A stretch of DNA of 64,000 nt from Schizochytrium sp. TIO01 (taxonomy: Eukaryota; Sar; Bigyra; Thraustochytrida; Thraustochytriidae). Of this stretch, positions 38,517 through 47,749 are shown one piece after another. Location: assembly GCA_004764695.1 (NCBI GenBank), contig SMSO01000031.1, positions 3,581,048 to 3,645,047 of the forward strand, given 5' to 3'. Position 1 is the first letter of the stretch. Every line of letters starts with the position of its first letter. The notes under the pieces were generated by a model. The model was not told the DNA's origin. It saw only the letters and a list, made by a program, of their open reading frames with translations, and did not search any database. The translations under genes were made by a program, and so were the position numbers.

Positions 38517-40349
38517 CTAATGGGACGTCATCTCAACATGCTGAGTGCTGTAACCAGGTAACAACTTTTTGAGGGGGTTTGCACTGGTCGTACGCCACAA
38601 CAGCATCAATGCCTTTTCTGACATTTGCCAAAAGTAGTACCCTAGAGGGTTTCCAGAAGCTTCAAGAAGCTTGGTTTCTTCAATGACGACCTTAAGCCAG
38701 GCTGCCATAAAACCATTAATAACAAAATTTTCAAGACGAAAACTACCGTCAATTAAGCCGAGACTAACAACTTGTGCCTGGGGTACTCCTGGAGCCCTTG
38801 TAGTATGCGTAGCACCTTCTGGAAAGTATCGTAGAGGTTTCCCTAGAATATTTGCTACAATGTTTGCACAGGCAATCTCGGCTTGGAGTTCCGCGAAGAG
38901 ACCAGTACCTTGCCAAGGTTTCGAAGGTTTGTGAGATGCTACGTCTCCTACAGCGAAGATGTTGTCCATCTTAAGATTGCTCGTTTGCGAAGTTACGTTT
39001 AGCTCATCGTCAACACAGATACGGCCATCTGGACCAATGGCGCTTTTGAAGACCGGGTACAACGGCTCAGTGTTGGGTTTTAGTCCTTTGCATTCAAAGT
39101 AGAGGTCGAATGAGAGCACTCTCGGCTTCTTCTCTCCCTCAACCATGACAGAAACTGTGCTTTCGTGGATATTCAGATCAATCACCTGAGTGTTTTTGAA
39201 AAGCTCCACCCCGCGTCCACGAAGCCAGCTTTCAATGTATCTGCGCGAAGCTGGAGGCATATTTTTACAGATCTCGGCATTCCGATCAACAAGAGTAATG
39301 CGTTTGTTTGTTCCAGCGTATCGCTCGGCTAACTCTGCAACCCACTCAACACCAACATAGCCCCCACCAATGAAAACTATGTTCTTAGCATCTGCAATAT
39401 CATTTTCTGTCTTCAGTACATCTCTCCAGCGGTCGTGTGCGCACAAAGGTTCGTTCCTACCTCGACTTGGGGGTCGAGGCTTCACTACTCCGGAGGATTG
39501 CCATTGAACTCCATATCCACCGCCTGCTGCATAAACAAGATAATCAAATGGAACACGAAATTCTCCCCCCGCTTCTACAATGAGGCTGTCGCGATCCACC
39601 CGCTTAACGCGTCCTTGCACAAATCCTTGGCGTGGGTACAATCTGGTTAAGTCTTCCCAACCACCCTTTGTAAGAGCCCGGAGAATGCCTGGAGTATATT
39701 CAAAGAACTCCTTCTCATCAATAAGTGTAACGATCGTGTTGGGCAGTTTAGAACGATCAAGGTATGCTTTTGCCCGCAGGCCTGCGAAGCCACCTCCTAC
39801 AATCACGATGCGAATCGGGTCGCTGCGAGCGGGTTCTGGGATATGCTGTTCTGGCCGCTGCTGTTGTGAGAATTCGCTCTGTACTCTGTTGATCTCGCTA
39901 TTTGAAGTTGAGGCGTCTTGTAGATTTGCCTCAGATGATACGCCGCGAAGCCCAGCCCAAGTAAGAAAGTCTGTGTCTCCAGGAGTCCTTTCCGGGGCCT
40001 CAGAACACCAGCTATTAGACTCCACAAGACCCCCGTATCCAGAATATCCTAAAGCACTTGCTCCAGCTCTAGATCCAGGTGTGCTTGTACCTCCTAACAT
40101 TTCAAAGGCGTCAAACATTGAGTCATTGTCGTCCTCGACCACGTCGCGCTCGGAGTCTTCATCAGCAAAAGAAATTCCTGACGCCTTTAGATCTACCGGC
40201 TGTCCAATTTGATAACCTACAAACGGTATCGCTGACACGATGCGTCCAGACACAGCTCCAGTGACGACCACAGCAGTCCGTGTGAGGCCTAAAATACTAG
40301 TCTTGAGCTTTGCCTCAAGCCTGCTCGTCGAAGTCCGTTCTAAAGGCAT
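38517..40349 (-). CDS. Type II NADH dehydrogenase / FSP1-like FAD-NAD(P)H oxidoreductase
   Basis: A flavoprotein that oxidises NAD(P)H and probably passes electrons to a quinone. Of 610 residues, the first 178 are an extension without flavoprotein similarity. It has a basic/hydrophobic start (about 20-50) and then a long acidic, Ser/Gln-rich, likely disordered stretch. The enzyme core follows. It has an FAD-binding motif, IRIVIVGGGFAGLRAKAYL (about 179-197), the FEYTPGILRAL block typical of NDH-2/AIFM2 proteins, an NAD-binding motif, NIVFIGGGYVGVEWVAELA (323-341), and the second FAD contact DNIFAVGDVA (462-471). The C-terminus has hydrophobic helices that could seat it on a membrane. There is no EF-hand, so it is not the calcium-regulated plant type. 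NDH-2 and FSP1 cannot be told apart from sequence alone here. It diverges from the RING gene. Confidence 0.87.
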   Translation of the reverse strand: MPLERTSTSRLEAKLKTSILGLTRTAVVVTGAVSGRIVSAIPFVGYQIGQPVDLKASGISFADEDSERDVVEDDNDSMFDAFEMLGGTSTPGSRAGASALGYSGYGGLVESNSWCSEAPERTPGDTDFLTWAGLRGVSSEANLQDASTSNSEINRVQSEFSQQQRPEQHIPEPARSDPIRIVIVGGGFAGLRAKAYLDRSKLPNTIVTLIDEKEFFEYTPGILRALTKGGWEDLTRLYPRQGFVQGRVKRVDRDSLIVEAGGEFRVPFDYLVYAAGGGYGVQWQSSGVVKPRPPSRGRNEPLCAHDRWRDVLKTENDIADAKNIVFIGGGYVGVEWVAELAERYAGTNKRITLVDRNAEICKNMPPASRRYIESWLRGRGVELFKNTQVIDLNIHESTVSVMVEGEKKPRVLSFDLYFECKGLKPNTEPLYPVFKSAIGPDGRICVDDELNVTSQTSNLKMDNIFAVGDVASHKPSKPWQGTGLFAELQAEIACANIVANILGKPLRYFPEGATHTTRAPGVPQAQVVSLGLIDGSFRLENFVINGFMAAWLKVVIEETKLLEASGNPLGYYFWQMSEKALMLLWRTTSANPLKKLLPGYSTQHVEMTSH

Positions 40350-41985
40350 TTCGGATTTTCGTTAAGGATTCCCTTGTCCACAGTTGACAGGGAGATCAAC
40401 TGGAAAGACTGTTTATCCAGCTCTTAGCTCAAACGCAAACTCCGCCTCAGGTCTCACCACCACGTTGGAGATGTTGGAGATCTGTCGCGACTGTAGCTCT
40501 GATTAAAAAAAGCCACCGTAGCTATTCCACAGGTTCTGTTCAGTGATTCTTTAATAACTTTCTTTTGGCGTAAGTTAGTTACTAGTACGTACGTATATTA
40601 TTTGGTCTTTACGAAGCTGAGCGGAACTCTATAGAGGTTGATGAAAGAAAGGATGCTGCACGAAAAAGCCAAGCCAAGCAACGCCAAGCCACGCCAAGCC
40701 ACGCCATGCCAATGACTTAGGCCGAGATCAAGGTCAAGCGAGCATGTTTGCATCGTACGAAACAAATCATGAAGAGGACTTCCACGGTAAGCACGTAGGT
40801 ACTGGAAATGGATACTAGTCAAAGTACTGTCCAGAGTGCATAGAGTGCAACTTGATCGCACCTTCTTGTCATGGACGAGCTTCACGAATTCTGTAGGAAC
40901 CTGCCGTATTATTGAAAGGCCGAAGGCATAGAAGCAAAATCTCAGAAGAAGTATAGGCGCCTTCAAACCTTCGAAGAAATGAAGTCGTAGGGGTATGGTA
41001 TTCAACACGTTTCACAACCTAGTGAGAATGCCAAAAATGACCACCATGCCATTTGCAATAAGGTTTATGAGTGTTTTGAGGAGAAGGCGAGACCACTGCA
41101 GCTTTATTGTGATGTGGCCCTTGAATAACCAGGGAAACAAGAAACCAGGATAAGATTTCTTTACGAGGGCAACAGAATATGATTGCTGCTTTTGATACAG
41201 CAAAAGGAGCTGTATCTATACTGGGTATCCACTCACCGACATGGTAAGCCAGTCAAGATCGCATCAAAGAAGCATTCGCCTTTGTGCCTGCAACATGTGC
41301 ATACAAGCAAGCTTAAGAGAGATCTCAATATTGTAATGTGAAAAGAAGGTTGAAGAATAGAATCCGCTAAAACGCTACCACGGTATACCAATTGTAAAAC
41401 GAAGCTTATAAATCTGCCCAAGCTCTTCGTCAGATCTTGTGGATGGCATATTGCTTACGATGATGATTTAGTCGCGTACGATGATTGCTCAAATTGCGGA
41501 CAAAGCCTAGAAGGACATCGTCTCAACTCGGTACAGATCACGCGATACGGTAGGCATATTTCGCTGATCTGGGCCTAGGCTACTCCTACCTAAGATCTGG
41601 TTTCTCGTTCTTTGGCTTATATCATGTATCAACGATCTGCAATACTTAGGAGATCAATAAAATAATAACATTAAAATTTAGCCCCTCAGTAATAAATAAT
41701 AGCAAATACAATCGTAAAAAATCTTTTAGAAACGATGTTCATAATACTTTGCGATTTTCTTCATAACTGCGATGATGCTGAAAATAGCATGGTAGGCTCG
41801 GCAGATCGCATTCGAGGCGGGCCGCCCTCGAAGCCCAACTGCAGAGCTCGCTGGTCGGAAGCTCTTCCAGTAGCTCGCGCTGAAGGAACCTGCTGTTTCA
41901 TCGAAAAGCCAGTCTTCTGCGTAGGTCGTTCTGATCTTCTCATCTCTGACCTTGCCCTTTCTTTCAGTCTTGCTTATTTGCGACC
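40350..41985. other. Divergent intergenic region, 1.6 kb
   Basis: It lies between the flavoprotein and RING gene starts. It contains an imperfect minisatellite at 40666-40711. Frames at 40598-41421 on the minus strand show no recognisable domain. Confidence 0.55.
40666..40711. repeat. Imperfect CCAAGCCACG minisatellite
   Basis: Repeats of roughly ten bases built from GCCAAGCC/GCCACGCC words, about four to five copies with variation. Confidence 0.85.
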
Positions 41986-43636
41986 ATGCAATCAGTGCAG
42001 ACTCCTGGCAGCGCCACGCGTGTAGATGGGGAACACACCGCTGACCTTGCTGTGCAAGTCCTTCGCGTGCTAAGACACGATCAACTTACCGCAGCCATGG
42101 AAAGTGCTATACAAAAGGCCCGCGAGTGCGACGTTGAAGGGCTCGCGAGTATTGTTGAGGAGGCCGCCGCCAGAGTCAAAACAGCGAGATTGGCCCTAGG
42201 TTTACCAGAACACGAATACCCATCACCTTTAAGAAATAGTTTGCGTGCCGAGCACCTGCGATACAATTCTGGAGATGGCAGCGACGGCAGCGATTCACTG
42301 AGTTCCGAAGGAAATGTCATTCGGTTTGTGGAAAGCCTCTTTAATAACAATGACAGCATTGGTAGCAGCAATGGCAGTGATATGCAGAGTATTAGCGTTG
42401 GGAATGTAGAACATGTACAGAACTACGAAGATCAGATGAATGCCAATAATCAGAATGGCAATATTGATGGAAATGCAGTTGACGAAGGCAGTGCGAGTAT
42501 CAGTGAGGCTCAGTTTACTGCGGAGACAGTGTACGACCTCCTCAAACCAGGACACCGCTTTGAGGGCACAATTAAGATTCCAGTAGGTAGAGAGGAAGAG
42601 GAAGCAGCGAGTTTAGATCCGAGGCAAACCTTTGGCGGCCGGACGGCTTATGTAGTGGAAATCCTAAGATCCTTCAAGGATGAGGTAGGACAACAGCGCT
42701 TCCTAGTCCGCCATGCGGCACATGGCGATGAGCAGGTATGTGTTCTCACTTGTCAGGGAGATAATAGCCTTGCTTTTAACGACTTTGAAACTCTGTGTCA
42801 AGGTGTTGCTGACCCGAAGGAGCTAACCTTGCAGGGCAAGGTGTGCCAGCTGCAGCACGGGCTTGAAGAATTTCCCATTGATGGGGAGAACGGAGTGCAC
42901 ACTTTTCCACTTGAAGCTTAATCAAGACGCTGCTCGGTGCCAAGCACTACATGCCAAACTTCGTGAGGAGCTGGAAATATTTTCTTTAACATACTCTATT
43001 TATCGTGTGCTAGATCTGGAGAGAAATATGCACAATTTCGAGAGAGGCTGGGCAAATTTTAGTTACCTACCAACGGATGAAGTTTGTAGCGCTTTCCAAG
43101 ACCTGATGTCTACATTAAATGCAATGCTACTCCGTCAAGCAGATTTGTTGGATAAGCTTACCTTTAGATCTTCACAAGATAAAGAAGAAACATTGAAGAA
43201 TCTTGCCCGTCATGGTTTGAATCGGCAGGAAAATCATGCAACATGCGACGGTCTTGTAAAATTCACTGTAATGCTTCTAAACTCAGTTCTTTCATGGGTG
43301 AGCCGTCGCGATCCCCTAAAGGCAGACATTATTCGCAATCGTGCGCTGCACACGCAGCACCGGTCATCTCGAAGCTTTGATCGTTTCGATCGTGCTTTAC
43401 GCGCTGCAGAAATGCGAGTTCCTTTAGATCATCTGGAACTTAGGCAAGTGTCTCCCAAAGATCTCCCATCGGGTGCTAACTCTACGTGTTGCATTTGCTT
43501 AGAAGAGCTGTCGAATGACACGGGTATTCTGCTTCCTCCTATTTGTAATCATGCTCTCCACATAGAATGCGCAAAGAGGTGGTACTCTCTTTGCGATACT
43601 TGTCCGCAATGCCGTCGAAAGTTTGTACTATCTTGA
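41986..43636 (+). CDS. RING-H2 finger protein, probable E3 ubiquitin ligase, with one short intron
   Basis: Two overlapping frames (41986-42921 and the frame ending 43636) most likely form one gene. Removing a 76-nt segment, 42841-42916 (donor GTGTGC, acceptor CCACTTGAAG after a pyrimidine tract), joins them in phase and gives about 524 residues. The N-terminal half has a short helical region, then a Ser/Asn-rich linker (about 85-175). A beta-rich domain of unrecognised family follows (GHRFEGTIKIPVGREEEE, FGGRTAYVVEILRSF, RFLVRHAAHGDEQVCVLTC). The C-terminal end carries TCCICLEEL...PICNHALHIECAKRW...CPQC, a C3H2C3 RING-H2 with all eight ligands. Such RINGs recruit E2 enzymes; the target is unknown. 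The alternative is a single-base frameshift or two separate genes. Without splicing, the second frame would start within the first at 42863. Confidence 0.75.
42841..42916 (+). other. Candidate 76-nt intron in the RING gene
   Basis: The segment begins GTGTGCCAG and ends TTTTCCACTTGAAG, with a pyrimidine stretch near the acceptor. Its length (3n+1) is what is needed to connect the two frames, joining LTLQGK to LNQDAARCQALHAKLREELE. The donor is weaker than a GTAAGT type. Confidence 0.5.
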
Positions 43637-44332
43637 CCGACGATGCATTCTTGTCCGTAGCATTATGTGTTAATAATAGCCTTGCCAAAATATTATTGTT
43701 GATTTCTTTTTCATTTTGCACGATGTCTTAATTATTCAAAACTCATTATTTGGGGTTCTGCCTCGGTTGACTAGGAGACAGAAGCGATCAATCTAAACTT
43801 TCTATCTTTACGGAATTATAAAATGACGTACATTTAAACTAAGTCATCGTTTCAAGCACAGTTTGATGAGCTAACAAAATATTAAATACATTTGGTGATA
43901 TGCAAACGAGGAGAAACACATGAAGCAGACTATTTTTAGCTGCTCCATCTCATTTCTTTGCAAAATTACAGATATTCTGTTTCTCTTTTTCTTTTTGCCC
44001 TGCGGGAAGCTCTGCTATCTGGTGATTCAGGAGGGTGAAATTACATCTATGCATATCCAAATTGTGAGAAGCAAAAGAAAAAATAGGAACTATATGGGAT
44101 AAAATTACGAATACTGACTAAAGCCTCTCACAGACGCTTGTTTTACGAGATAAAATAATGCTATAGTAAATGATAGGTAGCCCAAATTGCAACAAGGTGA
44201 GTAGTATAAGCAGCAATCTACAGAAGCAAATGGCAGAAAAGATCTAACTAGCGCTTGTGTCAAGTGAAGGCCGGGGCTAGGAGTAAACACCAACCTCTAT
44301 AGTTTGGACCTGGTCAGCTGTAGCCCAGACAG
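43637..44332. other. Convergent 3' spacer
   Basis: 696 bp of AT-rich sequence between the RING gene and cystathionine gamma-lyase. No feature is recognised. Confidence 0.65.
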
Positions 44333-45538
44333 TTAATGCTCGGCCTCAATTTCCAACAAAGCTTGGTCAAGGTCCGCAATGAGGTCAGAAACAGCTTCGA
44401 TACCGACCGAAATACGAACCATGGCATCATCAATGCCGAGACGCTCGCGCTTCTCCTTAGGCACACTGCCGTGAGTCATAATTGACGGACTTTCTGCAAG
44501 AGATTCTACTGCACCAAGTGACTCAGCACATACAAAAAGCTTCAACGCTGAGAGAAAGCGTTTGCAGGCTTCGCGCTTATCACCGTCAGGGCCAGGCTTG
44601 ACCCAAAAGGTAATAACCATTCCTCCACCGCGTTGCTGCTTCTGAGCGATGGAGTACTGAGGGTGGGATTCTAAGCCAGGCCAGGACACGCGAGCCACAT
44701 TTGAATGGGCCTCCAAAAACTTTGCAATGTCCTCTGCATTTTCGTTAGATCGCTGCATGCGAATATGGAGGGTCTTCAAACCACGTTGACACATATAGCA
44801 ATCGAACGGACTCGGTACAGCACCTAAAGTGTTCTGAAAGAATAAGAGTTGCTTATAGATATCAGGGTTGTTCAGGCAAACCGCACCCATGACAACATCG
44901 CTGTGGCCAGCAATGCTCTTAGTGCAGGAGTGGCAAACAATATCTGCGCCAAGCTCCAAAGGGTTCTGCAGGTACGGGCTAAGAAAAGTGTTGTCAACGA
45001 CAAGAACAGCACCTGCAGCCTTGGTAATTTCGGCCACAGCAGCAATGTCTGTGACCTCAAGGTTCGGGTTGGTGGGCGTCTCAAGCCAAACGAGCTTGGC
45101 TCCTTCGACGGCAGACGTGACAGCCTCCGGGTCTTTAAAGTCTGCGAAAACGAGCTTCATGCCGTAAATGGGCTCGACACAGGTTCGCAGATAGCGCTGC
45201 GTGCCACCATAAACATCGTCAATACATACGATCTTGTCGCCGGTGCGGCAGATACTGTGCAGAATTGCGACGAGAGCAGCGCAACCTGAAGAAAAGGCCA
45301 CGCAATGGTTTGCACCCTCAGCGGCTGCTAGCGATTCCTGGAGTGCCGCACGAGTTGGATTGCCTGTACGCGAGTACTCGTAGCCTGTTGTCACTCCAGG
45401 AGCCTTTTGAGCAAATGTAGTAGCCAAAGAAATCGGCGTGGTGACCGCACCAGAAACGCGGTCTGGGTCGTTACCTGCGTGCACAAAGCGAGTACCCAGG
45501 TCTCCGTAACGCGCTACAGCACTGTTGATCTCACCCAT
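44333..45538 (-). CDS. CTH: Cystathionine gamma-lyase (PLP-dependent trans-sulfuration enzyme)
   Basis: Cleaves cystathionine to cysteine, 2-oxobutyrate and ammonia; related enzymes of the same fold are cystathionine gamma-synthase and beta-lyase. The 401 residues match the family length. The cofactor-binding pattern is complete: YEYSRTGNPTR (Tyr and Arg for the neighbouring subunit's phosphate), AFSSGCAAL, DDVYGGTQRY, LETPTNPNLEV, VVDNTFLSPYLQNPLELGAD, and the PLP lysine in SCTKSIAGHSDVVMG (Lys 207). The C-terminal domain shows KLFVCAESLGAVESLAESPS and MTHGSVPKEKRERLGI, then a VRISVGIE motif. These favour the gamma-lyase subfamily, though gamma-synthase activity cannot be excluded. There is no evident targeting sequence, so it is probably cytosolic. 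It converges with the RING gene. Confidence 0.93.
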   Translation of the reverse strand: MGEINSAVARYGDLGTRFVHAGNDPDRVSGAVTTPISLATTFAQKAPGVTTGYEYSRTGNPTRAALQESLAAAEGANHCVAFSSGCAALVAILHSICRTGDKIVCIDDVYGGTQRYLRTCVEPIYGMKLVFADFKDPEAVTSAVEGAKLVWLETPTNPNLEVTDIAAVAEITKAAGAVLVVDNTFLSPYLQNPLELGADIVCHSCTKSIAGHSDVVMGAVCLNNPDIYKQLLFFQNTLGAVPSPFDCYMCQRGLKTLHIRMQRSNENAEDIAKFLEAHSNVARVSWPGLESHPQYSIAQKQQRGGGMVITFWVKPGPDGDKREACKRFLSALKLFVCAESLGAVESLAESPSIMTHGSVPKEKRERLGIDDAMVRISVGIEAVSDLIADLDQALLEIEAEH

Positions 45539-47749
45539 CTTTGCTATTTCGAATCCTACACGACTGAAAATGTCCTATTCTACCCTACGATATTCCTCTC
45601 CGCTCCCTGGCCTGTGCGCTTCGCTGAGTTGTGCCTCCTGGCGGGCTCTTGATGAGGATTTGCCGTCCCAAACTCTCGCGATCCTGCAAATTGCAATGTG
45701 AATCTATGACTAGTTAGGTAGAACTCTTATTTATACCTAATGATTTTGTAATGATTTTGTGCTATCTTTTATAATCTCTTAAAGTATTATTTTTATCTAG
45801 TTCTAAACAGCCTGAGGTACTAGGCACTACTAGCGCTGCTAACCTACCGTTCGATAGATTGCGTTGTACTTCTACTGATTTGGCTAATTGCCCCTCTACC
45901 ATGTGCCACGAAAATGAATCCTCATGAGTTCACAAAAATGCGACCAACGACTTTCAGGTTGCCCTGACTGAACAAGCAACGAAGCATTGAAGGGAACTCC
46001 GCCAGAGCAAAAGACAAACACAGTGCGTACGATCCAAGTCTACTAGCAAGTGCCAAGAAAAGCATTGCTGATGAATAACTTGAAACAAGTATTCATCTGT
46101 TCATTCGTTTATTCGTTCTTTCGTTCGTTCGTTCATCACCTGAGGAATCGCATTTCCTTCTTTTCATTAAAAATAAAATAAAAATAGCCATTATTGCAGA
46201 AGAGAACGAGAATCAGTACCGTCAATCTGAGTTTAAGTCACGACGGGGTTTCAATGGGAGATATGTTTGATGCTGGGTACGCCTGCGAGCAGCTGTGCTG
46301 GTCGTGAGACGTGGCCTAGAGCGCTAATGCATGAGGGATTAAAGAAAATATGGCAAAAATAGGATGAGCCTGATGAGAGCTTCAGCTAACATTTTATAAT
46401 ATTATCATATTATGTTAAATAATAATAAATTGATTGAATTGCGCTCAAGTATTTATTCTCAAGTATTTATTATACAAGGGAAGAAAGTATTGAAAGAAGC
46501 CCAATATGAGCGATTGGGTTTTTACTAAAACTAAGAGGTTATAACTCACTAACTCTGACCAGTGAGAGTGACAGAACTGTATAAAATGCAAACATAAAAC
46601 ATCGATGGGTCCACGTCCGAGAGCATCTTCATCGTCTTCAAAGCGGACGAAAGACCATCGCGGAAAGTAGTAAGCATTCAGACTACCGGCCATGCTACAG
46701 AAAAATCTGAAGCTTCACCAAGTTTCTACTTTGGAATACGTCCTGTAATAATAAACCGGTATGTGCAAGGAAGGACGGTTTGCGGGGCTGGACTAGAACG
46801 ACATGCCCGTACAACCCTCGCAGCTTTGCACCGGAGAGTTTAAGCAGTGGAGTAATTGAATCAAGCTTGCTATATTATTGACAGAACCGTAAGAATTTTC
46901 GGCAGCTGTAACGAAACGTCTCCAGAATTCTCCGAGATGAGTTGTTCCCAGCACTCCAGTAGCGGCACTTCTGGCATCAAAATTATTATTATACCTAGTA
47001 CAAGAGTGTGCGAGAGTGTGTAAAGCCAAAGCTGGACGTTAAGAAGGCAATACTGGACACCCTTGTGGGCCCAAAAAAAGCACCATGAGAAAAGCCCAAG
47101 ATACTCATTGTTTATCTTCTTTTGGACTAGAAGAGATGAGGAGCAAAGTTTGGGACCTGGTGAGTTGAAGTCGGAATCTGAAAAATGGCCCTGGATGTTC
47201 AAGATATGAGCGACTGAGCCTAGTTGAGGAGAGTTCTCTCTGCACTTGAAGTTGTGATAACTGACATAACGCATGTAGGTACATTGAAATTGGCGGCGGC
47301 ATCATCGAAGGAGAGATGGGATTTATTATTGATAATCATGAAAAGTGAATAATAGAAGGGTCTGGCAACAACCTCGGACCACAGACTTCATATGTCACAT
47401 ACAGGAGCTAGACCAAGACACTGAGAATCAATGATTACGATTTAGCAAACCGCAAAACACTGCAATTCAAGTGCTAATTTTAACCTTCAGTAAGCTTGAC
47501 AAGGGGAAACCTATAGGAAAGATAAGCAAAATCTTCATTAAATAGATTCTGAAGAATTATTGTAACTACTCCAGGAAGAGAAAGGAGAGCAAATTTTCGA
47601 GAATTAAACAAAAATAATCACCTATATGAATATATCTTACTTGCAAATTAAAAGGTGAGGAAACGAAAAAAAGTTCTGAAAGAAAATCCATCATAGACCT
47701 TTTTTTAAGAAGGGATGGTCTATGGTTTATATATCTGCAAAAGGCTACC
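45539..47749. other. Intergenic region, 2.2 kb
   Basis: It lies between the CTH promoter and the 3' end of the phosphodiesterase. TTCG/TTTA-type tetranucleotide repeats occur at about 46090-46135 and an AT-rich block at about 46390-46440. Small minus-strand frames (46445-46693, 46870-47274) show no known domain. Confidence 0.55.

Noticed and set aside
42863-43636. Treating the RING half as an independent gene starting at 42863
   Set aside because: The start lies within the upstream frame with no room for a promoter. The first residues are not conserved-looking, and a phase-correct intron explains the arrangement better.
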